Origin: Clostridium sp. HBUAS56010 | GTDB lineage: Bacteria > Bacillota > Clostridia > Lachnospirales > Lachnospiraceae | Reading direction: 5' to 3' | DNA: 64,000 nt | Assembly (NCBI RefSeq): GCF_007115105.1 | Contig: NZ_SULJ01000005.1 | Span: 128,513 to 192,512 of the forward strand | Shown here: piece by piece, positions 49,340 to 58,634 of the stretch | Position numbering within the stretch: the stretch's first letter is position 1 | Layout: every line of letters starts with the position of its first letter | The notes under the pieces: generated by a model | Seen by the model: the letters and a program-made list of their open reading frames with translations, nothing else | The model's database searches: none | What the model was told of the DNA's origin: nothing | Position numbers and translations under genes: made by a program

Positions 49340-52091
49340 ATAGTGATAGGTAATCCCTTGAAGTCATCGCAGGATTTTCCCCCACTCCACACCGTACGTG
49401 AGAGTTTCCCCTCATACGGCGTTCCATCGTTAAGGGTTTTAAAGTAATTCACACAATTTCAAGTAGCTTTAACCGTTACTTGGATATTTCATTTAGACAA
49501 AGGATAGCTCGCAATTTATTGACCTTTTCCAGTTGCTTTGCGTCCAGTTGCAGAGATGAGAGGTGTTTCCCAATCGTATTCTCCTGAGTGGCGTGAACGA
49601 GAATGTGAACATCAACGTCAATCAAGATTAGATTTCTATAACTGTCATCTCCGCCAAGATAGGTCGCCGTTTTATGATGGCAATGTATCCTAGCGATTTC
49701 TAAGAATCTGCCTGTAACAGCACATTTTCCTTGCTGAGAACAGTATAGAGACAGCCTGTTGTCGTTGTAATCCACGCTCCTGTCACGGACAGGATTCCGC
49801 ATGAGGTAATGGAGAATAGCCACATTGACAGTTGCCAGCTTTTTGTGTATTTCAGCACGTCCTTCGGCAGTATAGCTGTTAATGCTACGCTTTTTGTCAA
49901 TGGGATTTTTGTGCCGCACATAAGCAATGGGCAGTATCGGTGTTTCTCCAATAAACCTCATTTCTCTGCTTTTACTGTATTTAATATAAATTGGACTGGT
50001 AATCGGCTTTGCGATTTTCTTCTTCATCTGTTGTTCGAGCTTGCCTTTTGCAGACGATTTGACCAAGAAAGCAATTTCTCTAAAATCACGGCTGACATGT
50101 GTTGCATATTGATAGTAATTATGCCAGCCCATGACCAATGCATTGTATCTTAAAATGGTATTTCCTTTTGCGTCTACTTTCTACAGCTCATTTACAGCAG
50201 AAACAGCCTTTTGCTTAATTTTCTCTTTTGCCTTATCAGAAATATGAGATTTCACAACATATTTGGTTTTACCGTTTGACTTCTTGCCCTTCTTGACCGC
50301 CTTCATTTTGAACCCTAAGAATTCGGAATACTGTCGTTTCAGATTGACTATCTTGGATTTTTCGGGGCTAATTTCAAGCCCCAATCTATCGTGTAGCCAG
50401 CCTTTTACAGCTATGAATATCTTTTGGGCATCACTGCGGTATCGACAAAAGATTTTAAAATCATCGGCGTACCTTACGATGTAACATTCCTTTAACCCAG
50501 TATTTCTAAGCTCCGCATAGACATTGCTTTTATCCAGAGTGCCATTTTTCAGCACCCTGCATTTATACGCTACTCGTGTAGGCAGAGTTTCCCATTGGCT
50601 TGCCACCCACCAATCCAATTCATTCAGGACGATGTTTGACAGCAAGGGTGAAATAATCCCACCCTGCGGCGTTCCTTTTTCGGGGAAGCCAATGCCTGCC
50701 ACCTCTGCTTTTAGCATTGCAGAAATAATAGACAGCAGCTTTTTATCCCGAATACCAATCGACCACATCTGTTTCAGCAGTTTTCCATGACTGACATTAT
50801 CGAAAAATCCTTTGATGTCGATGTCTACCACGAAATGAAGATTTTGCCCTTGAATACATTTGTAGGATTGGGAGATTGCATGTTCCGCACTCCTGTTTGG
50901 GCGAAAACCGTTGCTTCGCTTGAAGAATTTTGCTTCGCAGATGGGTTCAAGGACCTGCCGAATACATTGCTGTATCAGCCTGTCCATAATAGTCGGAATG
51001 CCAAGCGGTCTTGTTTTTCCGTTGCCTTTTGGGATTTCCACACGGCGCACTGGTTGAGGAATGTAATTGCTTAGTCTTTTCTGAATATAGGCTATGAGCT
51101 GTTCGTTTTCCCATTGCTGTAAATGGGTAATGGTCTTTTTGTCTACTCCTGCGGTTTTACTTCCACTATTTTTCTTGATGTTCCGAAACGCAAGCAATAT
51201 ATTTTCAGGACTGCAAATCAGCTCTGTCAGATTTTTAAACTGACAGCCTTTCTCGCTATCCGCATACAGCTTGTCTAAAACATTTTGAAAATCATAATAT
51301 TCCGCATTGCGCAGGGCAGACCGCTTTGTCGGTTTTGCTCTTGTCAAAGTCAGCATTATCCTCACTTTCGAGGGATTTTGCTTTTCTTAGTCATACTCGA
51401 ACCTTTGAGATTGTGTGTTTACTTGTTTTATTCCTTAACGACTCGAGCCCTTCCCTCCACGGCTTATTATCACCGCTTCATAGGTACCACGGCTCTACTT
51501 TCAGTTGGATAAATGCAGGTTATACGGTTTTAGATACCGTTTTCCCTGCAAATGCCTCATAGCGCTGTAATCCGCTCCACGTTCCAACCTTTCCACGTTC
51601 CGATATTCCTATCATTTCATATCGCCCTTAGGTGTCCCTCTAAGCCTGTATGCTGGATGCCGCCTGTAACGGCATAAGGTATTTCATAAATGGTATTTTA
51701 CTTTACCTCACATACCCGCCAGTGTTGGCGTATGCACATTTCTATGCACCATTCGTTTAGACTTTTTATATCGGGTGTTCGTCTGTGAACCACTTTTCAC
51801 ATACTCACCATAGGCAATTTATTGACCCCCGGCATATAGGCAACACCATTCACCTCTGAACAGCTTTCGTGCAGACAAAATATCTTATCTGCTTACGGTT
51901 GCTCTCTGCCGACTTCACCGAGCTTCGTACAGCACAGCTATTACACGCCGTTTTGCACGTCGGAGTATCAAGGCAGGCGTTTCAGGGCGTTACCCCCTCA
52001 TTCCACCTGTCGGAATATCAGTTCTCCTAAACTGAACATTTACACGTTCATTATTTAGTGCCTAACCTTTTCAGTTAGAAACGTGTCGCAC
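49340..52091 (-). mobile_element. group II intron inserted in maff2
   Basis: A 2752-base intron on the minus strand. The 5' end is GTGCGAC (at 52091), the group II consensus GUGYG. Domain V is visible at about 49389-49424 (GAACGCCGTATG ... GAAA ... CACGTACGGTGTGG). The 3' end is CACTAT (AY). Cutting at these points joins TGG-G to CC-GCG and restores W-A-A-P-A-I-L in maff2. The RNA domains I-III should lie at 51370-52090, where no gene is seen. The encoded reverse transcriptase is broken by one stop, so splicing may need protein in trans. Confidence 0.88.
49476..51365 (-). pseudogene. ltrA: group II intron reverse transcriptase/maturase with HNH, one TAG
   Basis: A full-length intron-encoded protein of about 629 codons interrupted by a single TAG at 50183-50181. 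Before it: the RT domains (KTAGVDKKTI, PLGIPTIMDRLIQQ, GFRPNRSAEHA, GTPQGGIISPLLSNI, RYADDFKIF). After it, in the same frame, KVDAKGNTILRYNALVMGWH (maturase X domain) and an HNH endonuclease (RIHCHHKTATYLGGDD, NLILIDVDVH). A one-base change from CAG or AAG would explain it. Reverse transcriptase could still be made, but not maturase and endonuclease, unless the stop is read through. Confidence 0.88.
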
Positions 52092-52350
52092 CCCACTCAA
52101 ATTGCCCGTGCTTGCGGTAATCAAAGTACGCCATCGCAAGTTTAGCAAAGAAAAAGACCGCCAGAATCAGGTCGATTGCGGGAAATACGACCTTATTCAC
52201 CACAGTCTTAATTTGTCCAGATGCATCTCGCCACGTTCCTTCAATTGCTCCTGCCACATCGCCAGAGCCTGCCGCATACGCTGTCGTACCAAACAGTCCG
52301 ATAATCAGCAGCATGATACAGAGCATAGACAGGATTCGTTTCATTTTCAT
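52092..52350 (-). CDS. maff2, exon 1 (signal and first membrane part)
   Basis: Encodes MKMKRILSMLCIMLLIIGLF (signal peptide, GTTAYAAG cleavage region), then ASGQIKTVVNKVVFPAIDLI, LAVFFFAKLAMAYFDYRKHG and QFEWG up to the intron. Maff2 proteins are small membrane proteins found next to VirB6 in clostridial conjugation loci and are like the VirB2 pilin in size and layout. The start follows AAGGTGG. Exon 2 lies 2.75 kb away; the frame as read through the intron stops at 52075. Confidence 0.85.
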
Positions 52351-52441
52351 AGGGTTACCACCTTTCATTATTGGTTTTGGTGCAGAAAAAAAACCGTGAA
52401 GTTTTCACTCCACAGCCTTGTTGTTTTTCTGCTGTTGTTTG

Positions 52442-52744
52442 CTACATGGAAAGCCGGGGCTGCTGATTTTGTTCCAACAGCGGAGTGACCTCTAACACCT
52501 CTGGATTTTCCTTAAATTTTAAGTCACCACGGAAACCGACCTTTAACTGGCTGAATTCCTGTCCGCCGCCAGCAGCTCAGGAGGACTGTCGTGGGGCATC
52601 TCCTGATTCCAGCGAAGTACAGAACCAGCATTCCCGGTCACCAAACCGGCGTATTCTGTCATCCTGTAGGATGCTGTCTAACTGCGCTCGTTTTGTGTAA
52701 TGGTATAAGCTGCCCTCTGGTTTTTCAATGCGTTCATATGCCAT
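52442..52744 (-). pseudogene. remnant of a conserved ICE protein
   Basis: The N-terminus MAYERIEKPEGSLYHYTKRA, QLDSILQDDRIRRFGDRECW is that of a longer ICE protein. After FCTSLE it jumps to the far end of the protein and meets TGA, then continues in frame as QEFSQLKVGFRGDLKFKENP and ends QNQQPRLSM. This looks like an internal deletion plus a stop. The last residues again show the Q-rich tail with M at the end. The start has AGAGGTG before it. Confidence 0.65.
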
Positions 52745-52754
52745 ATCACACCTC

Positions 52755-54455
52755 TCAGTCCGGTTTGACAGGCGCAATGTGCCAGTCATCCCAAACGCTT
52801 CCCTGGATATTTACTGAGTCGGTCAGATTCATAGAAAGCATTCCCGAAGGTGTCCAGCAATCTATCAGCCATGTGTAGGGAGTATAGCTTCCGTTCGGCA
52901 TCCATACGGGGGTGAAGTGTGTTCTGCGTTTGTAGGTAGAATACTTATTAGAGGCAAATTCAAACTTGGAGCTATAGCCGGATTGGGTACGCTCTAAAAG
53001 CCGCCAGTACGTCTGATACTGGAACTCTGGAAAATAGGTGACTGCATTTTGTGCATCGGTCACCGCAGAGGATTGATTGGTACTGACATTAGCAGTGGTG
53101 CTTTGATTAATGCCATAACCGCTTCCCATAGTTTTTCCCGAGGCGGTCGGTACCTTTGAATCGGGAGTGATGCTTATAGATGCGGAAAGACTGGCATGGT
53201 ATGCGTCCCAATCGAACTCCCACCATCCTTCGTCTTCCCACCAGCCATCCTCATCGTCACCGCTGTGCCAGACCCAATATTCATGCCACCACGGGCGCCA
53301 GACACCCCAAGATGCCGAGGTCTTCTGTTCCTTACTCAGCACGGATGGTTTTGTATAGCCGTCGTTCCGGTCATCTGCCACAGGATTGGGCGGATCATTG
53401 CCGGATAGATCAACGATTTTAGCTGTAATGGTACCCTTGCTGGCAGAACCGCTGCCTGATACCGACACATTAATGGTCATGGTCTGTGGTGTGGAGGGTG
53501 TCCTCCAGAGCACCCATACCAGCTGGCTGTCTCCCTCTGGGTAGTACACACCACTGACGGTATAGGTTCTGCCTCTTATGTTAAATCGTACTGTTACCGG
53601 ATGGTCAGGATCGGACTGTCCACCGCGGACGGTGACTGAGGTGATGACATCGGTATTAACGCGGTACTCATAATCCCATGCAGTCACTTCGGGTTGTTCG
53701 TCCGGTTTTTCCTTAAACCTGACAACACCAATTCCGAGAGACGAAATGATATCAACATTAGAGGCCGATGATGATCTTGAGCCTGACCATGCGGGATAAC
53801 CGAGATCCGATACCTCTAAAAACATTGCTAAGGGCAAGTTTTTGTGGCTAAGCGACACCATCTTGCTTCGCAGTCCACCACCCAGCTGCTGATCGTAGAG
53901 AGCCGCTTCAGTTGCTGTCATTGCCATCTTCATTCCCTGGAAAGTCATGTATGCAATAGGCTCCAACATAAGTTTGTAATTGCCATTTATAAGCACATCA
54001 TAATCCATACCTGTGACTTGAGCAATATACCGGATAACAAGTTCATCTGTAAAGTAACTTTTAATTTGTTCAATACTTGCCTGTCCGCTGCCTGAACTAA
54101 TGATACGTGGCAAAGCCTTACCGGGATTACTGTATGTGTATCCACCCATTTTAACCGATAGACTACTACCGCTATTATACTGTATCTTGCTCACTTTTCC
54201 AAAATGAACAAGACTATTTGGCTGCGTTTTATTTGTAAAATCCACGGGAGTGGTGACTGTAATTCTATCTTCTGCTCTGACTACTGTGATACGGACTCCT
54301 TCATTCCCAGAATTCCAATAGTTTTCACTGGTGCCACTACCCATTCCACCGCCTCCATGGTCAATGTTTCCTTCTCCTTCGGCGTAGGCGGTAATGGGTG
54401 AAAATACAGAAATCAGAATCACCAATATAAGAAAAAAGCTAAGATATCGTTTCAT
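52755..54455 (-). CDS. large secreted protein with Trp-rich acidic segment
   Basis: A 566-residue exported protein. A signal peptide (YLSFFLILVILISVFSPI, TAYAEG) is followed by an acidic Gly-rich stretch, a globular region and beta-rich repeats (NTDVITSVTVRGGQ, RFNIRGRTYTVSGVYY). Around residues 385-425 there is a very unusual run of tryptophan with acids (WGVWRPWWHEYWVWHSGDD, GWWEDEGWWEFDWDAYH). No wall anchor or membrane helix is seen at the end. It is encoded between the Tad locus and maff2, so a surface role in mating-pair contact is possible. Function unknown. Confidence 0.6.
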   Translation of the reverse strand: MKRYLSFFLILVILISVFSPITAYAEGEGNIDHGGGGMGSGTSENYWNSGNEGVRITVVRAEDRITVTTPVDFTNKTQPNSLVHFGKVSKIQYNSGSSLSVKMGGYTYSNPGKALPRIISSGSGQASIEQIKSYFTDELVIRYIAQVTGMDYDVLINGNYKLMLEPIAYMTFQGMKMAMTATEAALYDQQLGGGLRSKMVSLSHKNLPLAMFLEVSDLGYPAWSGSRSSSASNVDIISSLGIGVVRFKEKPDEQPEVTAWDYEYRVNTDVITSVTVRGGQSDPDHPVTVRFNIRGRTYTVSGVYYPEGDSQLVWVLWRTPSTPQTMTINVSVSGSGSASKGTITAKIVDLSGNDPPNPVADDRNDGYTKPSVLSKEQKTSASWGVWRPWWHEYWVWHSGDDEDGWWEDEGWWEFDWDAYHASLSASISITPDSKVPTASGKTMGSGYGINQSTTANVSTNQSSAVTDAQNAVTYFPEFQYQTYWRLLERTQSGYSSKFEFASNKYSTYKRRTHFTPVWMPNGSYTPYTWLIDCWTPSGMLSMNLTDSVNIQGSVWDDWHIAPVKPD

Positions 54456-54473
54456 ATGATACCTCCTAAAACA

Positions 54474-54504
54474 GTGAAAGCACCGGAAAATCCGGTGCTT
54501 TCAC
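54474..54504 (-). terminator. strong intercistronic hairpin
   Basis: A perfect 13-base stem GTGAAAGCACCGG / CCGGTGCTTTCAC with a five-base loop. On the minus strand TGTTTTA and then the ribosome site of the secreted-protein gene follow. It may be a partial terminator or mRNA-stability element in the long ICE operon. Confidence 0.6.
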
Positions 54505-54527
54505 AAGAATTATTTTATACTATAGTG

Positions 54528-55112
54528 CTAATCCATCTCTCCTACTTTATTTCCAGTAAGCTCGTCATCATCATTGCCTACTTTTGTACCAACATTCTCA
54601 CCACTGTTATCTACCCAGCCAAAACCAGGTACCCACATCTGCCCCTTATCATTTATAGTGCCTGCAGCCGGTTCCTGCGGTGTTGTCTTTACCGTGCCCT
54701 CCGTCTTATTCTCGGAAGTCTTACTTGGGTTAACAGTAGGATTTTCTTCCTTTGAAGTCGAAACTTCCGTTTTAGGTTCCTCTGTAGGAGCAGGTGGTTT
54801 CGTAGGCTCTGCTTGGATGCTCTGCTCGGTACCGGTGGATTTTCCAGTATCCGCGCCCTCCGCCACAGCCGGCGTTTCTGTCGGATCAATTGATGGTACA
54901 CTTATCTTCGGCGTTTCCGAAGGCAGCGTGGAAGGGTCCGGAATATCTACACTTGGGGTGACCTCGCTGGACACCGCCTGCATTGGCAGTATCTCCGATT
55001 CGTTGGGAACCTCTGTTTTAAACTGTGAGGCAATCGCTATTACAAGGGCGATGCTCACAACACCGAGTCCTGCAACTGTAAGTCTGCGTTTTGTTTTTTC
55101 TGTCAGTTTCAT
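54528..55112 (-). CDS. membrane-anchored Pro/Thr/Glu-rich protein (DUF6550-like)
   Basis: A 194-residue protein. A short basic start and one membrane helix (LTVAGLGVVSIALVIAIA) are followed by about 120 residues of low-complexity P/T/S/E sequence, likely a stalk outside the cell. The end GQMWVPGFGWVDNSGEN and GNKVG is the conserved piece of small ICE proteins I recall as DUF6550. It may expose the conserved tip at the surface. It lies between the Tad pseudopilin genes and the secreted-protein gene. Confidence 0.65.
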   Translation of the reverse strand: MKLTEKTKRRLTVAGLGVVSIALVIAIASQFKTEVPNESEILPMQAVSSEVTPSVDIPDPSTLPSETPKISVPSIDPTETPAVAEGADTGKSTGTEQSIQAEPTKPPAPTEEPKTEVSTSKEENPTVNPSKTSENKTEGTVKTTPQEPAAGTINDKGQMWVPGFGWVDNSGENVGTKVGNDDDELTGNKVGEMD

Positions 55113-55211
55113 ATAGGATGACCTCCTTTTCGTGAATGGTTGATGGTATGTTTTTCAATGACACACCATACTACATAAGTTTCCGGAAGTCTATGGATAA
55201 TCCGAAAACAG

Positions 55212-55763
55212 CTAAAATAAAGGCATATATTTCGCCTGAGTTTTGAGGTTGATCACCATCGGCGGGAGCAGCTTGCCCCCAAATCGTACCGGAACCTCCA
55301 ATCGAATCACTGCATCAGCCAGAAATCCACGGCTGTTGTTCGGGCTGCCCGGTGCCAGCGGCATATTTTCTAAGTTCACAGATAGTCGTGAGAGTTTGAA
55401 TTCCAAGCCTTCTCCGGCATATTTCACATGATAGCCGCCTTCGTAGCGTAGCCCCAGCAGATCGTCCAGATACCCGTAGATGTCACCGTAATCAAGGCTT
55501 TCCTCAAATTCATCTGCAGATGGCATATACGCTCCGGCATAACCTTCACGGACACCGTGATATACATCGTCATAGCTGTCGTTCACGGTGGAAATTACTG
55601 CGGATTGAACCGCGTCCCGGACGCCCTGGGCAATGATCGCCAGTCGGATATACTCGGCGGCTCCGCACAGCACCATCAGCAGCACCAAGGCTACTGCAAT
55701 AATTAAGGGAAACGAGGTTCCTTTGTTATCTTTCAGAATAGCATATTTTTTTCCATTTGTCAC
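55212..55763 (-). CDS. TadE-like pseudopilin
   Basis: About 183 residues. After a short basic start comes one hydrophobic helix of prepilin type (GTSFPLIIAVALVLLMVLCG with E-Y following, AAEYIRLA) and then an exported domain. It resembles TadE/TadF minor pilins. The frame opens at 55910, but the GTG at 55763 has GAGGTG eight bases ahead and overlaps the previous stop (GTGA). It is part of the Tad locus. Confidence 0.7.
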   Translation of the reverse strand: MTNGKKYAILKDNKGTSFPLIIAVALVLLMVLCGAAEYIRLAIIAQGVRDAVQSAVISTVNDSYDDVYHGVREGYAGAYMPSADEFEESLDYGDIYGYLDDLLGLRYEGGYHVKYAGEGLEFKLSRLSVNLENMPLAPGSPNNSRGFLADAVIRLEVPVRFGGKLLPPMVINLKTQAKYMPLF

Positions 55764-56158
55764 TTCCAATACACCTCGCTTTTCCCGCTGGCCTGTGCTT
55801 TCAGTGTGACAGGGAAGCTTCCGAAACTGCCAAAAAGACCGAGATCCGTCTGCGTGGTCACTGTTACGGTGAATTCCTGATTTAGCTGAATTTTTCCGTT
55901 TTTCGACCATGAGATATCAGGATTAAGTCCTGTCTTTTCGGTCAGTACCTGCGCCCGCAGGGTGGTTTCACTGCCCACACGTCCGGCGATTTCCGCTTCC
56001 CGGCACAGCTCGGCGGCATAGGTGTCCAGCTTATTCTTTGTAACGAATACAGGCAGGACGCTGACTGCCACCGCGATGACCAGCATCACGCACAGCACCA
56101 GCACGGCTACGTCAATATAACCTTCACCGCGTCTGTTTTTCAGAACTTTCTTCAGCAC
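55760..56158 (-). CDS. DUF4320 pseudopilin-like protein
   Basis: A 132-residue protein opening LKNRRGEGYIDVAVLVLCVM, with the GEGYID-type prepilin-like motif and one hydrophobic helix, then a beta-rich exported domain (QLNQEFTVTVTTQTDLGLFG). I recognise it as DUF4320, found with Tad genes in ICEs. The start is a GTG within the GGAGGGGGTGACCCT GTG context and overlaps the end of the upstream gene by seven bases. Confidence 0.75.
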   Translation of the reverse strand: MLKKVLKNRRGEGYIDVAVLVLCVMLVIAVAVSVLPVFVTKNKLDTYAAELCREAEIAGRVGSETTLRAQVLTEKTGLNPDISWSKNGKIQLNQEFTVTVTTQTDLGLFGSFGSFPVTLKAQASGKSEVYWK

Positions 56159-56811
56159 AGGGTCACCCCCTCCATGGGAGTCTGCTCCTGCTCCATATCC
56201 ATATCATGAATGTAATCACTGAGCATATGCCATGCACCATCACTGAAACGGGCATTTACAACCTCCTGTTCCAGCAGTTCTTCTGCAGGAATTTCCAAAG
56301 CATACTCTGGACTTCCCGGATGCCCCTTAGTGCTCTGCCCGTCCAGCAGGAGTTGTGCCTTTTCCGGTGTCAGATACACATATCCGCCTGGCGTCATCAT
56401 ATCATAGGCAACGCCTTGGTGCTTTTCAATGAATTCTCGAACAGTTACAGGGCGATCCTGGTCAGGAGACGACTCCACTTCTTTTGCCAAAGCATAAAGG
56501 CGCTCCGTGTCCGGGCAGTCCATTACCGCCCATAGCGCATGGGAAAAATCCTCATCATGCACCATCTCCATACCGTTCTCTGCAATCCATCTGTCGCGCA
56601 TGATTTCCAGAGGATTTTCATAACATAGCAGCCATGCTGCCTGCTGCTCATCCACACAGCTCATGAGGTGTTTTTTTGTCATCTGAACCGCATAGATTTC
56701 CTCTACTTTTTCAATCAGTTCCTCCGGTGCAAGTGCCGCCCATTCTGTGGTAAAAGCATTATAATTTTCCTGTATCCGGTCAAACAGCAGGGCTTGATTT
56801 TTGTTTTCCAT
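56152..56811 (-). CDS. DUF3848-like ICE protein
   Basis: A 219-residue soluble acidic protein. Residues 1-85 (NQALLFDRIQENYNAFTTEW, LIEKVEEIYAVQMTK, YENPLEIMRDRWIAENG) look like DUF3848, known from clostridial ICEs. It contains the segment PGGYVYLTPEKAQLLLDGQS and ends MDMEQEQTPMEGVTLC, again a Q/E-rich tail. It lies inside the Tad locus between tadC and the DUF4320 gene. Role unknown. Confidence 0.55.
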   Translation of the reverse strand: MENKNQALLFDRIQENYNAFTTEWAALAPEELIEKVEEIYAVQMTKKHLMSCVDEQQAAWLLCYENPLEIMRDRWIAENGMEMVHDEDFSHALWAVMDCPDTERLYALAKEVESSPDQDRPVTVREFIEKHQGVAYDMMTPGGYVYLTPEKAQLLLDGQSTKGHPGSPEYALEIPAEELLEQEVVNARFSDGAWHMLSDYIHDMDMEQEQTPMEGVTLC

Positions 56812-56826
56812 CGTAACACCTCCAAT

Positions 56827-57699
56827 CTAAAACATAGTTCCAAGTGAATTTAAAATCTCCACAGCGATGATGGCGAGATAGGTAAAAAGAAAGCACATCA
56901 GCATAATAAAGGAGAATATCCGAATCTTTGGCGGGATCTTCTGTGCCTGCCCCTTGAGTCTCTGAAGCTCCAGTGCTTTAAAATCATGCGCCAGCATCTG
57001 AAAATAAACAGCGCTGTCATCACCGCGCAGTACGCCAATGAGACCTCTGACGACATCAGAAAGCATGGGCGAATTTAGCCTTGACTCAAACCGGGTGAGC
57101 GCCGCTTCATAGCTAGAGGAGCGCATGTCGGCGGTCAGAACATCCAACTCATGGGCAAAGGCAGGTCCGGCATTCTTCTTGTAGGTTTCAATCATCGCCA
57201 GCACATCCCGGCTGGCCTTTAGCGTCTGCTCAATGGTTGCCACAAATCGGGGGAGCTCACCTTCTACCTGCTCTCGTTTTTCCCGAAGCTGTTCGTCGGC
57301 ACGTTTCGTTTCCTGAAAATAGGTCAGCACTGCCAGTATCAGCAGTACTGGAGCCAGCAGCGGAAGCAGGAACAGGCACGGCAGCGCACCAAGTGCTATG
57401 GCACCGGATTTGGTAATAGCATAGGCCGTATACACCTCCGGTGTCATGGAAATGCCGGAAGCTTTCAGGATATTTGTCATCCGGCTTCGCTTGTACTCAT
57501 CCATTCGGATGTATTTCGAGAGCTTTACGGCACCTGTCATCAGCCACGCTTCCACTGTTTTAGCAGCTTTCTTATTTTCCTTGCCGGCACCCAGCATGGC
57601 CTTTCCGGCGCCCATGGCGGGAAGCTTTAGTACATCTGCCAATATCAGAAATAACCCTGCGGCAATTAGGATTCCGGTAAAAAACAACTTTGTCATCAT
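56827..57699 (-). CDS. tadC: TadC-like pilus assembly membrane protein
   Basis: About 290 residues of the GspF/TadC type. Membrane helices at the N-terminus, two in the middle (GAIALGALPCLFLLPLLAPV) and two at the end (FSFIMLMCFLFTYLAIIAVE) flank a cytoplasmic helical domain (LREKREQVEGELPRFVATIE). It anchors pilus assembly in the membrane with TadB and the ATPase TadA. The ATG at 57699 follows GGAGG by eight bases. Confidence 0.82.
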   Translation of the reverse strand: MMTKLFFTGILIAAGLFLILADVLKLPAMGAGKAMLGAGKENKKAAKTVEAWLMTGAVKLSKYIRMDEYKRSRMTNILKASGISMTPEVYTAYAITKSGAIALGALPCLFLLPLLAPVLLILAVLTYFQETKRADEQLREKREQVEGELPRFVATIEQTLKASRDVLAMIETYKKNAGPAFAHELDVLTADMRSSSYEAALTRFESRLNSPMLSDVVRGLIGVLRGDDSAVYFQMLAHDFKALELQRLKGQAQKIPPKIRIFSFIMLMCFLFTYLAIIAVEILNSLGTMF

Positions 57700-57704
57700 C
57701 CCGG

Positions 57705-58634
57705 TCACCTCCTGTACTCAATGGGCTTGGTTAGCCGTATCACAAATGCCGCAGAAATAAAGATAGCGGCAGCGCAAATTGCCAGAATGATCTGCCCCAC
57801 CATAGTGTGCATCAGCGTATGATACCAGTCCCGGTTCAGCATGTACATAATGGGGATATTGCCCACCACCAGCATCGCCATAATGATAAATTCCTTGCGG
57901 GGCTCAGATACCAGATACTCCAGCTCCGCATTGACAATCTGCATATCGCTTAGCTTTGAGACAATGGGTGTCAGCGTGGTTTTTAGGCTTCTGTCATAGC
58001 GGCAGGAGCTGATGGCATCCACCCATTCGTGGAACACATCGTTCTGAATCTTTGGCTTCATGGCATGGAGTGCCGCTTCCACATCCGGGTCAATGAGCTG
58101 GGTTTGTGCCAGAAATTCTGTAAACACATTTTTTACCGGCGGGTTCAAATACTGTACGCTTTCCTCAACTGCGGTGAGTATATCCTCGTTTCTTAGATAA
58201 GAGGTTGTAATGATGGAGAGCGCGGTTTCCAGCTCGGCCGCCACCGCCTTTTTGTAATGGGACGCTGTCAGCCGGATGTACCAGAAGGGCAGGAACATCA
58301 GCCCCGCCGCCAGCACTGGCACCAGAAACACATTGTTTAGCAGAATAGCAAAGGCCGCCCCTGCCGCGAAAAGTAACAGCGATACCGCGCAAACCATCGA
58401 AAAGCGGCTTGCACGACCAGTAAGTTTTAAGATCTCCTGCACTTCAATTATCTCCCGGCGCAGAAAACGGGCCTTTTTCCGGTTCGTGCTTTCATTGATC
58501 TGCGCACGGATGCTTTGATCCTTTCGGGTCAGAAACCCGAACAGACCATCTGTAAATTCCAGAGGAGATAGGCCGAGGATGAGAAAAGCGCCTGCAATCA
58601 AACCGATGCAGGCAGTTAAAAGGATTCCTGTCAT
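57705..58634 (-). CDS. tadB: TadB-like pilus assembly membrane protein
   Basis: A 309-residue GspF-type protein, paired with tadC. N-terminal helix (LLTACIGLIAGAFLILGL), a central pair (FSMVCAVSLLLFAAGAAFAI, FLVPVLAAGLMFLPFWYI), a cytoplasmic domain with AELETALSIITTSYLRNEDI, and two C-terminal helices. It overlaps the tadA stop by four bases. Together with TadC it forms the inner-membrane platform. Confidence 0.82.
   Translation of the reverse strand: MTGILLTACIGLIAGAFLILGLSPLEFTDGLFGFLTRKDQSIRAQINESTNRKKARFLRREIIEVQEILKLTGRASRFSMVCAVSLLLFAAGAAFAILLNNVFLVPVLAAGLMFLPFWYIRLTASHYKKAVAAELETALSIITTSYLRNEDILTAVEESVQYLNPPVKNVFTEFLAQTQLIDPDVEAALHAMKPKIQNDVFHEWVDAISSCRYDRSLKTTLTPIVSKLSDMQIVNAELEYLVSEPRKEFIIMAMLVVGNIPIMYMLNRDWYHTLMHTMVGQIILAICAAAIFISAAFVIRLTKPIEYRR

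Noticed and set aside
49246-49452. 68-codon frame as a separate gene
   Set aside because: The DNA is domain V and the 3' end of the group II intron plus maff2 exon 2 in the wrong phase.
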